Source of the DNA: Dehalococcoidia bacterium
GTDB lineage: Bacteria > Chloroflexota > Dehalococcoidia > DSTF01 > JACRBR01
Assembly (NCBI GenBank): GCA_015478665.1
Contig: JADMII010000017.1
Coordinates: forward strand, 1-51,574
DNA length: 51,574 nucleotides
Direction: 5' to 3'
In this document: positions 8,977-16,985 of the stretch, piece by piece
Numbering within the stretch: the stretch's first letter is position 1
How the letters are laid out: each line of letters begins with the position of its first letter
The notes under the pieces: generated by a model
What the model was told of the DNA's origin: nothing
What the model saw: only the letters and a program-made list of their open reading frames with translations
Databases searched by the model: none
Translations under genes and position numbers: made by a program

Positions 8977-10008
8977 ATGCGGACTGCGTTCTTTGTGATG
9001 GTCCTGTTCGTGCTGGCGGTGGCTGCCGGCGGTTCATTCGTCGTGCGCGGGCAGGAGGCCGTCGCGACGGCGACGCTGGAGCGGCGCTGCGACCCGCCGA
9101 CTCTGCCCTCCGGCGTCGATACGCTCGTCCAGTGCAAGATCACCGCCCGCAACACGGGCACGACGATGCTCCCGAACGCGCTCCTGTCGATCGCGGCGAT
9201 GCCGAACCTGGCCATCCCGGACGCCTACTACTTCTTCCGCGTGACCCGCGACGGCGTCGACCAGCCCCTGAACGAGGGCACGCTGGGGTACGCCTACGGC
9301 GACCTCGCGCCCGGCGCCAGCAGCACGCTGGCGCTCGATGTCATCGTGCGCGCGACGCAAGCGTACGGCGCGCAGGCGCAGCTGCAGGCGGGCGGCAGCG
9401 GCGACCTGCTGGCGAGCGTCCCCCTCGGCGCCGACGTCACGGCGGCGCCGCCACCACCCCTCGCCGTGACGCTGGCGCTGCGCGGAGGCCCGTTGGGGCC
9501 GGCGCCGCCGGTGTTCGACCTGCGTGTGCGCAACGACAGCGGCGCCGCGATGACGGGCGTCCGCATCGACCTCGCGGTCGACAAGACGGCGGCGCTCGCG
9601 CCGGCCGCGGGCTGGACGGCGGGCGCGGCGCCCGGGCACATGACGTTCTCCCTGGGCGATCTGGCGCCCGGGAAGTCCATCGAGCAGACGTTGACCTTCG
9701 TCTCCAACGGCGAGCCGTGCCCGTTCATCCACCCGGCCGTCGTCGTGACCGGCGAAGGCGGGGCGCGTCTGCTCACCGCGGCGGCGATCGCCAACGGCAG
9801 TGGCACGGTAGGCTCCTGTACCGGCCAGGGCGGCGGCCAGGCCGGCGGCGGCGACGCGACGAACGGCGGGTCCCAGTTCCTGCTGCCGTCGACGGGGAGC
9901 GGGCGCATGCACGGCGACAGCCGTGGTCGGACGGCGCTGGTCGGGCTCGCCGTCGGTTTGCTGCTGGTCGCGGCGGGGCTTTCCGTGCGGCGGACGCATC
10001 GGCGGTAG
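8977..10008 (+). CDS. secreted protein with LPxTG-like C-terminal anchor
   Basis: The 343-aa protein has an N-terminal signal peptide (FFVMVLFVLAVAAGGSFVV) and two extracellular beta-sandwich-like regions of the DUF11/CARDB kind. The cues are NTGTTMLPNALLSIAA with GDLAPGASSTLALDV, and RNDSGAAMTGVRIDLAV with GDLAPGKSIEQTLTF. A Gly-rich linker, LPSTGSG, one transmembrane helix (TALVGLAVGLLLVAAGLSV) and RRTHRR complete the C-terminus. That tail is the order of a sortase sorting signal. GTG 8971 is possible, but ATG 8977 has GGAAGG at a proper distance. No sortase is in the window. A similar tail occurs in the protein at 50110. The ligand is unknown. Confidence 0.8.
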   Translation: MRTAFFVMVLFVLAVAAGGSFVVRGQEAVATATLERRCDPPTLPSGVDTLVQCKITARNTGTTMLPNALLSIAAMPNLAIPDAYYFFRVTRDGVDQPLNEGTLGYAYGDLAPGASSTLALDVIVRATQAYGAQAQLQAGGSGDLLASVPLGADVTAAPPPPLAVTLALRGGPLGPAPPVFDLRVRNDSGAAMTGVRIDLAVDKTAALAPAAGWTAGAAPGHMTFSLGDLAPGKSIEQTLTFVSNGEPCPFIHPAVVVTGEGGARLLTAAAIANGSGTVGSCTGQGGGQAGGGDATNGGSQFLLPSTGSGRMHGDSRGRTALVGLAVGLLLVAAGLSVRRTHRR

Positions 10009-10146
10009 CGCTGGCCGCGGTCGAGCGCCAGGATCGCGGCGAACGGATCACGCCCCGAGTTCGTCGAATCCGAACCGAGCTTCCATACCGTCCGCGCGGG
10101 CGAGCGTCCGCGCGCGGAACCGGACGCTGCCGCTCCTCGCGGCCGG

Positions 10147-10152
10147 TACACT
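10147..10152 (+). promoter_or_regulatory. -10-like box TACACT, 6 nt before the start at 10159
   Basis: TACACT ends 6 nt before the ATG. A transcript would begin at or next to the start codon, so the mRNA would be leaderless. No -35 box is evident. Confidence 0.4.
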
Positions 10153-10158
10153 CAGGTC

Positions 10159-10380
10159 ATGAAGGTGAGCGACGAGCGTCGACACGCCTACCTGAAGGCG
10201 TACGACGACTGGCAGACGCAGCTCGCTGCGCTGCACGAAGTCTTCCTCGAAGGGAAGCCACGTGCCGGGGACCAGATGAAGGGCCTGCTGAACCGCGAGG
10301 CCCGCGCCAAGCAGCGCTACGACGAGGCGCGGCTGCAGTTGCTCGGCATCGCGCAGCCGGCCGACTCGCCGTTCGACTGA
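10159..10380 (+). CDS. small helical protein of unknown function, 73 aa
   Basis: I do not recognise this protein. It is short, charged and predicted to be all-helical (DERRHAYLKAYDDWQTQLAALHEVFLEG, then LNREARAKQRYDEARLQLLGI), with no signal or membrane segment. Codon use resembles its neighbours, and the frame is bounded by a TACACT box just before ATG and a stop 156 bases before rarA, so it looks like a real gene. There is no Shine-Dalgarno sequence, which fits a leaderless message. It may be transcribed separately from rarA, which has its own TACACT box. Confidence 0.65.
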   Translation: MKVSDERRHAYLKAYDDWQTQLAALHEVFLEGKPRAGDQMKGLLNREARAKQRYDEARLQLLGIAQPADSPFD

Positions 10381-10525
10381 AAGCGGCGTGCGGCTCGTCT
10401 CCGCTCTGCGTTGGCGCGGGCGCGCAGACGGGCGGGCGGGGCGGTGGCGGCGTCGACGGAGTCCGCGCCGCTCGCCACCGTGGCCGTGGCCCGTTCGTCC
10501 CGTCCCTCGCCCGGGCTCGCGCCGC

Positions 10526-10531
10526 TACACT
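10526..10531 (+). promoter_or_regulatory. -10-like box TACACT, 5 nt before rarA
   Basis: TACACT is followed by gagac and then ATG at 10537. As at 10159, this would give a leaderless transcript. No ribosome binding site is present ahead of rarA, which supports the reading. Confidence 0.4.
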
Positions 10532-10536
10532 GAGAC

Positions 10537-11922
10537 ATGCCTCGCGCAGCACGCTCGTCGCCGCGGCCGCGCACGGCGCCCGTGACCGGCGGCGCGCCTG
10601 ATGCCGCCGCCCCGCTCGCCGCCCGCATGCGACCGCGCGGCTTCGACGAATACGTCGGGCAGGAGCAGCTCGTCGGCGAAGGAAGGATCCTGCGCCGGCT
10701 CGTCGAAGCCGACACGCTGCCTTCGATGATCCTCTGGGGGCCGCCCGGCACCGGCAAGACGACGCTCGCCCGCATCATCGCCGCCGGCACCAGGTCCTCG
10801 TACGTGCCGCTGTCGGCGGTCGCTGCCGGCGTCGCGGATCTGCGTGCGGCCGTCGCCGAGGCGCGTGAGCGGCTGGCCGAGGGCGGCGGCCGCACCGTCC
10901 TCTTCATCGACGAGATCCATCGCTTCAACAAGGCGCAGCAGGACGCCATCCTGCCGTTCGTCGAAGACGGCACGGTGACGCTGATCGGAGCGACGACCGA
11001 GAACCCCTCGTTCGAGGTGATCGGCCCCCTGCTGTCGCGCTCACGCGTCTTCGCGCTCAGGCAGCTCGAGCCGGAGAGCATCGAGCGCATCCTGCAGGCC
11101 GCGCTCGCCGACGATGAGCGTGGCCTCGCCGGCAGCGGCGTCACCGTCGATGACGACGCGGTCGCCGCGCTGGCGGCCTCGGTCGGCGGCGATGCGCGCA
11201 TCGCCCTCAACGCGCTCGAGGCGGCCGTGCTCGCGGCGACGGCGCGCGAGGGCGACGCCGCGCGCGTGGCCGTCGCCGACATCGAAGAGGCGCTGCAGCA
11301 TCGCACCTACCTCTACGACCGGCAGGGCGACGCGCACTACGACACGATCTCGGCGTTCATCAAGTCGCTGCGCGGCTCCGACGCCGACGCCGCTCTCTAC
11401 TGGCTGGCGCGGATGATCGAGTCGGGCGAAGACCCGCTCTTCATCGTCCGGCGCATGGTGATCCTCGCTTCGGAAGATGTCGGGCTCGCCGACCCGCAGG
11501 CGCTCGTCGTCGCGACGGCCTGCCAGCAGGCGGTGCACTTCATCGGCCTGCCGGAGGCGTTCTATGCGATGGCGGAGACGGCGCTCTACCTGGCGCTGGC
11601 GCCGAAGAGCAACAGCGTCGGCTCCGCCTACGCCGCTGCACGCAGCGACGTCGAGGCCACCCGCAACGAACCGGTGCCGCTGCACCTGCGGAACGCCGTT
11701 ACCGGGTTGATGCGCCAGATGGGATACGGCAAGGGCTACAGGTACGCGCACGACTTCCCGGGCCACGTCGTCGAGCAGGAGCATCGCCCCGAGCGCGCCG
11801 AGGGCCACCGCTACTATCGCGCCGGCGACCTGGGCTGGGAGGGCCGACGGAAGCGCGAGCGCGAGGAGCAGGCACCGGATCCCTCGCGCCGGCCGCGGGC
11901 CGACGGCGGCGACCGCGGCTGA
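10537..11922 (+). CDS. rarA: replication-associated recombination protein A (AAA+ ATPase)
   Basis: The 461-aa protein is a full-length RarA/MgsA. The AAA+ core has Walker [10 protein letters not shown] at about residues 68-76, Walker [18 protein letters not shown], and sensor 1 [12 protein letters not shown]. The C-terminal tetramerisation region includes [33 protein letters not shown] and [16 protein letters not shown]. RarA acts at stalled replication forks, opening duplex ends and interacting with SSB and RecA-linked repair. The N-terminal 30 residues are an Arg/Pro/Ala-rich extension. The DUF72 gene starts 8 bp after its stop, so the two are probably one unit. Confidence 0.95.
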   Translation: MPRAARSSPRPRTAPVTGGAPDAAAPLAARMRPRGFDEYVGQEQLVGEGRILRRLVEADTLPSMILWGPPGTGKTTLARIIAAGTRSSYVPLSAVAAGVADLRAAVAEARERLAEGGGRTVLFIDEIHRFNKAQQDAILPFVEDGTVTLIGATTENPSFEVIGPLLSRSRVFALRQLEPESIERILQAALADDERGLAGSGVTVDDDAVAALAASVGGDARIALNALEAAVLAATAREGDAARVAVADIEEALQHRTYLYDRQGDAHYDTISAFIKSLRGSDADAALYWLARMIESGEDPLFIVRRMVILASEDVGLADPQALVVATACQQAVHFIGLPEAFYAMAETALYLALAPKSNSVGSAYAAARSDVEATRNEPVPLHLRNAVTGLMRQMGYGKGYRYAHDFPGHVVEQEHRPERAEGHRYYRAGDLGWEGRRKREREEQAPDPSRRPRADGGDRG

Positions 11923-11930
11923 GCGCGCCG

Positions 11931-12836
11931 ATGCCCGACATCCGCGTCGGCACCGCTTCGTGGACGGACAAGAGCCTGCTCGACGCGAAGCTGTGGTATC
12001 CGCCGGATGCGCGCACGCCGCAGGATCGCCTGCGGTTCTACGCCAGTCGCTTCCGCTTCGTCGAGGTCGACGGCACCTACTACTCGCTGGAGTGGCGTCA
12101 GCAGGCCGAGGCGTGGGTAGCGCAGACGCCCGATGATTTCGTCTTCGACGTGAAGGCATTCCGGTTGTTCACCGGCCACCAGACGCCGCCTCCGATGCTG
12201 CCGCGGGACATCCGCGACATGCTCGGCCCGCTGCCGGAGAAGAAGCGCAACTGGTACCTGAAAGACATACCGGCGGACGCGCTCGACGAGCTATGGGCGT
12301 ACCTGCGCGCGGCGCTGCAGCCGCTGCGCGATGCCGCCAAGCTCGGCGCCGTGATCTTCCAGCTGCCGCCGTGGGCGATGCCCTCGCCGGCGACCCGCGC
12401 CCAGCTCGTCGACGCCGCCGATCGGCTCGATGGCGATCGCCTGGCCGTCGAGTTCCGCAACACGTACTGGCTCAGCGACCGGCGCTGCCGTGCGACGCTG
12501 GCGTTCCTGCGCGAGCATGGCCTGGCGCTCGTGATCGTCGATGAGCCGCAGGGATTCCGGTCGAGCGTGCCGGCCGTCTGGGAGGTGACCGACCCGGCGT
12601 TGGCCGTCGTCCGGCTGCATGGCCGCAACGCGGCGACGTGGGAGAAGAAGGGACTTCGCGCCGCGTCCGAGCGCTTCCGCTACGAGTACAGCCCGGCGGA
12701 GCTCGCGGAGCTGGCGGGGCCCATCCGGGAGCTTGCGCGCGACGCGCAGACGACGCACGTCACCTTCAACAACAACTATCAGGACATGGCGCAGCGCAAC
12801 GCCGAGGAGTTCCAGCGCATGCTCGCCGCCGGCTGA
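11931..12836 (+). CDS. DUF72 domain protein (YecE family)
   Basis: The 301-aa protein matches the DUF72/YecE TIM-barrel family: IRVGTASWTDKSLL at the start, FRFVEVDGTYYSLEW, FVFDVKAFRLFTGHQ, GAVIFQLPPWAMPS, LAVEFRNTYWLSD, VVRLHGRNAATWEKK and the C-terminal HVTFNNNYQDMAQRNAEEFQRML. The biochemical role of the family is not established. It is 8 bp from rarA, which suggests co-transcription. It has an insert near residues 90-120 (LPEKKRNWYLKDIPADALDELW). Confidence 0.9.
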   Translation: MPDIRVGTASWTDKSLLDAKLWYPPDARTPQDRLRFYASRFRFVEVDGTYYSLEWRQQAEAWVAQTPDDFVFDVKAFRLFTGHQTPPPMLPRDIRDMLGPLPEKKRNWYLKDIPADALDELWAYLRAALQPLRDAAKLGAVIFQLPPWAMPSPATRAQLVDAADRLDGDRLAVEFRNTYWLSDRRCRATLAFLREHGLALVIVDEPQGFRSSVPAVWEVTDPALAVVRLHGRNAATWEKKGLRAASERFRYEYSPAELAELAGPIRELARDAQTTHVTFNNNYQDMAQRNAEEFQRMLAAG

Positions 12837-12977
12837 TCGATGCCCGCGCGCGGCGCCGCGGCCCGTCCGGTGGATGTTCGATGCCCGGTGTCTGGCGGCA
12901 CGGCGCTTCGTTACGCGGGCGTTACCATCCCGCGCGTACAGTGAGTGGGCGCCAGATGCGGCGCCGGGAGGTGTGTG

Positions 12978-13499
12978 ATGCTGCAGCGCCGGCAGGTCGG
13001 GAAGAACGCGCGTGCGGGACGGCGTCATCGGCAGGAGCAGGAGGCGGAGGCGCGCGCGCAGCGGCGGGCGGCGGCTGGCGGCGCTCCGGAGGCGGCATCG
13101 GACGCCGGTACCTACGTCAACGAGGAGCCGGCGGGCGTCGCGGACAAGGGATACGAGCCGCTCGAAGCCGACGCCGGCGACGCCGACGTGATCCGCGCCG
13201 AAGCGGACGAGTACGCGATGGTGAACGCCGACGAGCCGCTGGACGAGGACGTCGAGGACGCCTTCCCGACGCAGATCCTCGTGCCGACCGCGACGGGCGA
13301 CGTCATCGAGGAGGAGATCGCCATCGCGCCGGAGAACGAGCGCGCGCCGGCGAGCAACGAGGATCAGCCGCTGGCGCGTGCGCCCGACGAGTTGCAGCCG
13401 GAGACGGCCGGGCACGACGTTGGCGACGAGGACATCGAAGGCAACTGGCCCGACGAAGGCTACTACGACCAGGACGACACGCCGCGGCGCGAGGGATAA
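12978..13499 (+). CDS. acidic low-complexity protein, 173 aa
   Basis: The first 45 residues are strongly basic and Arg/Gln/Ala-rich, the rest very acidic (EADEYAMVNADEPLDEDVEDAF; HDVGDEDIEGNWPDEGYYDQDD). It is probably disordered or largely extended, with no signal peptide, membrane segment or recognised domain. GGGAGG lies 6 bases before ATG 12978. The Asp/Glu bias is mostly at first and second codon positions, so the frame is unlikely to be chance. Such split-charge proteins can bind nucleic acid or form condensates, but nothing here proves a role. It is followed by a 180-bp gap. Confidence 0.65.
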   Translation: MLQRRQVGKNARAGRRHRQEQEAEARAQRRAAAGGAPEAASDAGTYVNEEPAGVADKGYEPLEADAGDADVIRAEADEYAMVNADEPLDEDVEDAFPTQILVPTATGDVIEEEIAIAPENERAPASNEDQPLARAPDELQPETAGHDVGDEDIEGNWPDEGYYDQDDTPRREG

Positions 13500-13678
13500 G
13501 CCGGACTCCGTCGGCCCGCAGAACCGCCGAGCCGACGGCTTTGACGCCGATGACGCGGCGACGCCGGCGAGTCACGTCCCGGCGAAATGCGCAGGATCGG
13601 CGGGCGGCGCCGTGCTACCTTGACCGAAGCTGAACGCAGGCTGGCGGCGCAGGGGCGCTGCCACTACCGGAGCCGTCG

Positions 13679-14284
13679 ATGGCCCTCGACCTGTTCAACC
13701 GCCGCGCCAGGGAGGACCGCGAGCGCTTCGGCGAGCGCCTGCCGCCCGGGCAGAAGCTCACCGACGGCTGGCCGGTGCTCCACTACGGCGGCGTGCCCAG
13801 CATCGACATGGCGGCGTGGAAGTTCTCCATCGTCGGCCTCGTCGAAAAGGATGTGAGCTTTGGTTGGGACGAGTTCTTGGCGCTGCCGCAGACGACGCTG
13901 CGCTCCGACATCCACTGCGTCACGCACTGGAGCAAGTTCGACAACGACTGGACCGGCGTCACCTTCCGTGAGTTGATGCAGCACGTGCGCCCGAAGCCCG
14001 AGGCGAAGCACGTGATGGTACACAGCTTCGGCGGCTACACGACGAACGTCTCGCTCGCCGAACTGATGGACGATGACGTGATCGTCGCCCATCGGCACAA
14101 CGGAGAGCCGCTGGCGAAGGAGCACGGCGGCCCGATGCGCCTGGTCGTGCCGAAGCTCTACTTCTGGAAGAGCGCGAAGTGGGTGCGCGGCCTCGTCTTC
14201 ATGGACGACGTCAAGGCCGGCTTCTGGGAGATGTACGGCTACCACATCCACGGCGACCCGTGGACCGAAGAGCGCTACTCGTAG
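13679..14284 (+). CDS. sulfite oxidase-like molybdopterin oxidoreductase
   Basis: The protein has 201 aa and matches the short sulfite-oxidase-like (YedY-related) family. It has WKFSIVGLVEKDVSFGWDEFLALP, then SDIHCVTHWSKFDNDWTGV with Cys80 as the expected molybdenum ligand. Further on come HSFGGYTTNVSL, HNGEPLAKEHGGPMRLVVPKLYFWKSAKWVRGLVF and a C-terminal GYHIHGDPWTEERYS. There is no Tat or Sec signal, so the enzyme should be cytoplasmic unless a partner carries it. The substrate is unknown. The next gene begins 15 bp downstream, so the two form an operon. Confidence 0.88.
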   Translation: MALDLFNRRAREDRERFGERLPPGQKLTDGWPVLHYGGVPSIDMAAWKFSIVGLVEKDVSFGWDEFLALPQTTLRSDIHCVTHWSKFDNDWTGVTFRELMQHVRPKPEAKHVMVHSFGGYTTNVSLAELMDDDVIVAHRHNGEPLAKEHGGPMRLVVPKLYFWKSAKWVRGLVFMDDVKAGFWEMYGYHIHGDPWTEERYS

Positions 14285-14298
14285 GAGAGCCGCCGGCG

Positions 14299-15318
14299 AT
14301 GCCCGACCTCGACCTCACCGACCGCCGCCTGCTCAACGCGCTCCAGGGCTCGGTTCAGCTCATCGAGCGGCCGTTCGCCGCGATCGCCGGCGAGATCGGC
14401 ATCAGCGAGGACGACGTGCTGGCGCGGACGCAGGCGCTGCGCGCCGCCGGCGTGCTGCGGCACCTGAGCCCGATCTTCGACGTCTTCCGCCTCGGCTACA
14501 AGAGTGCGCTCGTTGCCGCCGCCGTCGCACCGGAGCGACTCGAAGAGGCCGCAGCGGTGATCAGCGGCCACCCCGGCGTCAGCCATAACTACGCGCGCGA
14601 GCACCGGTTCAACATCTGGTTCGTGATGGCCATCCCGCGCCAGCGCGACTTCGATGCGGAGGTCGCCGCACTCGCCGCAGCGGCGGGGGCGCGGCGGCAC
14701 ATCGTGCTGCCGGCGATCAAGCTGTTCAAGATCGCCGTCGCCTACGACATGATCGGCCGCACGACGGACGCGAGGCCGCGGCGGGCGACGCCGCGCGCGC
14801 CGCGCCGCGAGCTGACGGCCGACGAGCGGGCGATCATCCGCGTCTGCCAGGACGACCTGCCGATCGTCAGCCGGCCGTGGGCCGAAGAAGCGCGCGCGCT
14901 CGGGATCGACGAGGCGTCGCTGCTCGGCGCGCTGCGGGCGATGCACGACGAGGGCATCCTGCGGCGCTTCGCGGCGGTGCTGCGCCACAACGAGGCCGGC
15001 TTCACGTCGAACGGGATGGCGTGCTGGCGCGTGCCGGACGACCGCATCGAGGCCGTCGGCGCGCGGCTCGCGGCCGACAGCCGCGTCAGCCACTGCTACT
15101 GGCGGCCAACGTTCGAGGACTGGCCGTACCCGCTCTTCTCGATGGTGCACTGCGAGTCGCGCGACGAGGTGCGCGCGATCGTCGACGAGCTCTCGCGGAC
15201 GGTCGCGGTCGCGGACTTCGAGATCCTCTGGAGTGCGAGAGAATTCAAGAAGGAGCGCGTGCGCTACTTCGTCGGGGACGAGGCGGCTGACGCCCCGGCC
15301 GTCGCGACGCCGCGTTAG
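14299..15318 (+). CDS. fused AhbA-AhbB/NirDL-type Lrp-like protein (siroheme decarboxylase family)
   Basis: The 339-aa protein has two Lrp/AsnC-type halves. Residues 5-155 carry DRRLLNALQGSVQLIERPFAAIA, HLSPIFDVFRLGYKSALVA and SHNYAREHRFNIWFVMAI. Residues 170-335 carry ADERAIIRVCQDDLPIV, VLRHNEAGFTSNGMACWRV, VSHCYWRPTFEDWPYPLFSMVHC and SAREFKKERVRYF. These are the signatures of the AhbA and AhbB (NirD/L/G/H) pair, which removes two acetate carboxyls of siroheme to give didecarboxysiroheme, a step in alternative heme and heme d1 synthesis. The two subunits are usually separate and pair as a heterodimer; here they are one chain. GGAGAG precedes ATG 14299. The N-terminal helix-turn-helix also allows a regulator role. 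Confidence 0.85.
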   Translation: MPDLDLTDRRLLNALQGSVQLIERPFAAIAGEIGISEDDVLARTQALRAAGVLRHLSPIFDVFRLGYKSALVAAAVAPERLEEAAAVISGHPGVSHNYAREHRFNIWFVMAIPRQRDFDAEVAALAAAAGARRHIVLPAIKLFKIAVAYDMIGRTTDARPRRATPRAPRRELTADERAIIRVCQDDLPIVSRPWAEEARALGIDEASLLGALRAMHDEGILRRFAAVLRHNEAGFTSNGMACWRVPDDRIEAVGARLAADSRVSHCYWRPTFEDWPYPLFSMVHCESRDEVRAIVDELSRTVAVADFEILWSAREFKKERVRYFVGDEAADAPAVATPR

Positions 15319-15333
15319 CTGCCGCCCTGCGCG

Positions 15334-15510
15334 CCTTCCGTCGACGTCGCGACGATGGCTTCTTCGTGAGCGTGGCCGCAGGCATGAACCCACTCGTTCG
15401 CCCCTTCCGTCGCGGTCGCGACTATGGCTTCTCCCCACGCGCTCGCAGGCATGAACCCACGCGTTCGCCCCTTCCGTCGCGGTCGCGACTATGGCTTCTC
15501 CCCACGCGCT
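15334..15510. repeat. 67-bp tandem repeat, two full copies and one degenerate copy
   Basis: Unit boundaries at 15378 and 15445 give a period of 67 bp. The two full copies are almost identical, including CCTTCCGTCGCGGTCGCGAC and TATGGCTTCTCCCCACGCG. A third, degenerate copy (15334-15377) has GTCGACGTCGCGACGATGG. A 67-bp period is not a multiple of three, so the repeat does not encode a continuous peptide repeat. It fills the 299-bp gap between the AhbAB-like gene and the lyase gene. Confidence 0.8.
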
Positions 15511-15617
15511 TGCGCGTAGCCGCCCTCCGGTGTCTGTTGTCTGTCGTCGTCTGTCGTCCGCCGCCTGAAGTCGCGCGGCGGCCCGCCCGCGACAGGCCCC
15601 AAGCCAGGAGTCCGGAC

Positions 15618-16541
15618 ATGCCCACGGCCCGCCTTCGCCGCTCGGAACTCGCGACGCCGGCATCGCAGGAGAAGATGGTTCTCCGCGCCGCGGAGTCCGA
15701 TGCCGACCTCGTCTTCCTCGACCTCGAAGATGCCGTCGTGCCCGCGGAGAAGGAGCGGGCACGCGACGCCGCCGTCGACGCGCTCAACGCGCTCGACTGG
15801 CGTCGCAGCACGCGCGCCGTCCGCATCAACTCCGTTGATACCGTGTGGGCGCACGACGACATCATCGATCTCGTCACGCGCGCCGGCCGGAACCTCGACG
15901 TGATCATCATCCCCAAGGTCAAAGCGCCGCGCGACATCTGGTTCGTCGAGACGCTGCTCCTGCAGCTCGAAGCGAAGCTCCGGCTCGGACGGCCGATCGG
16001 CCTCGAGGCGCTGATCGAGGAGACGGAAGCGCTCGCCCGCGTCGAAGAGATCGCCGCCGCGTCGCCGCGCCTCGAAGCGCTGATCCTCGGCGTCGGCGAC
16101 CTCTCGGCGAGCCAGGGCATCCGGAGCGGTCACGTCGCCGACCCGGCGCTGCGCTACCCCGGCGACATCTGGCACTACGCACGCAACCGGATGATCGTCG
16201 CCGCCCGCGCGCGCGGCATCGATGCCATCGATGGCCCGTACGCGAACTATCGCGACGCCGACGGCTACCGGCGCGAGGCGACGTGGGGCAGCACGCTCGG
16301 CTGCGCCGGCAAGTGGTGCATCCACCCCAGCCAGATCGCCATCGCCAACGACGTCTTCGCGCCGACCGAGAACGAGATCGCGCTCGCGCAGCGCATGTGC
16401 GATGCCTACGAGGCGGCGCAGCGGGCGGGCGCCGGCGCCGCCGGCGAGTCCGGCGTCCTCGTCGATGCCGCGTCTGTGCGCATCTTCCAGGGCGTGCTCG
16501 ACCGCGCGCGACTCACCGGGCGATTGCCGCCGGAAACGTGA
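15618..16541 (+). CDS. HpcH/HpaI aldolase/CitE-type CoA-ester lyase
   Basis: The protein has 307 aa and a CitE-like TIM barrel: LRRSELATPASQEKMVLRAAESDADLVFLDLEDAVVPAEK at the start, RAVRINSVDTVW, IIIPKVKAPRDI, GLEALIEETEAL (metal-binding Glu), LILGVGDLSAS (metal-binding Asp) and GKWCIHPSQIAIANDVF. It should be a Mg-dependent lyase for malyl-, methylmalyl- or citramalyl-CoA. Malyl-CoA lyases serve the 3-hydroxypropionate and glyoxylate pathways in other Chloroflexota, but the exact substrate cannot be told from sequence. AGGAG lies 7 bases before ATG 15618. The gene converges on the VOC gene 52 bp away, with the palindrome GGCCCGGGCC between them. Confidence 0.85.
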   Translation: MPTARLRRSELATPASQEKMVLRAAESDADLVFLDLEDAVVPAEKERARDAAVDALNALDWRRSTRAVRINSVDTVWAHDDIIDLVTRAGRNLDVIIIPKVKAPRDIWFVETLLLQLEAKLRLGRPIGLEALIEETEALARVEEIAAASPRLEALILGVGDLSASQGIRSGHVADPALRYPGDIWHYARNRMIVAARARGIDAIDGPYANYRDADGYRREATWGSTLGCAGKWCIHPSQIAIANDVFAPTENEIALAQRMCDAYEAAQRAGAGAAGESGVLVDAASVRIFQGVLDRARLTGRLPPET

Positions 16542-16593
16542 TCGCGCTCGGCGCTGCTACGGCCCGGGCCTTCAACCCGAGCCTGAACGCCGG

Positions 16594-16974
16594 TCAGACG
16601 ACGTTGCCCGCAGCGTCCGTCCGAAGCGGCCCTCTGCTCATATCGAGCAGCACGAGCACGTTCCCGAAGGGGTCGCGCACGACGGCGCAACGGCCGATCT
16701 CGATATCGAACGGCGGCTGAACGACGCTTCCACCGGCATCGACGACCGCGCCCGCGGCGGCGTCGGCGGAGTCGACGAGCAGGTCCGTCTCCGGCGGCTG
16801 GCCCTCGGTGTGGAGCACCAGCTCCGCCTCGTCGTCCGGCAGGCGCAGGCCTGCGCTCGTCGGCGTGCGCCATTTCAGCTCGTGCCCGAGCGCGTCGCGA
16901 TAGAACGCGAGCGCCGCATCGAGGTCCTTCACGGGCAATCGCAGGCAGTCGATCGCGCGGAGCAGCGGCGGCAT
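16594..16974 (-). CDS. VOC (glyoxalase/bleomycin resistance) family protein
   Basis: The 126-aa protein has the two beta-alpha-beta-beta-beta modules of the vicinal oxygen chelate fold: AIDCLRLPVKDLDAALAFYRDALGHELKWR and the C-terminal EIGRCAVVRDPFGNVLVLLDMS. Members are metal-dependent isomerases, dioxygenases or binding proteins, and the substrate cannot be named here. The start at 16974 was chosen because the fold begins two residues later. The stop of tyrS lies 11 bp upstream, so the gene is probably co-transcribed with it. Confidence 0.85.
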   Translation of the reverse strand: MPPLLRAIDCLRLPVKDLDAALAFYRDALGHELKWRTPTSAGLRLPDDEAELVLHTEGQPPETDLLVDSADAAAGAVVDAGGSVVQPPFDIEIGRCAVVRDPFGNVLVLLDMSRGPLRTDAAGNVV

Positions 16975-16985
16975 CCCTGGCGCGC

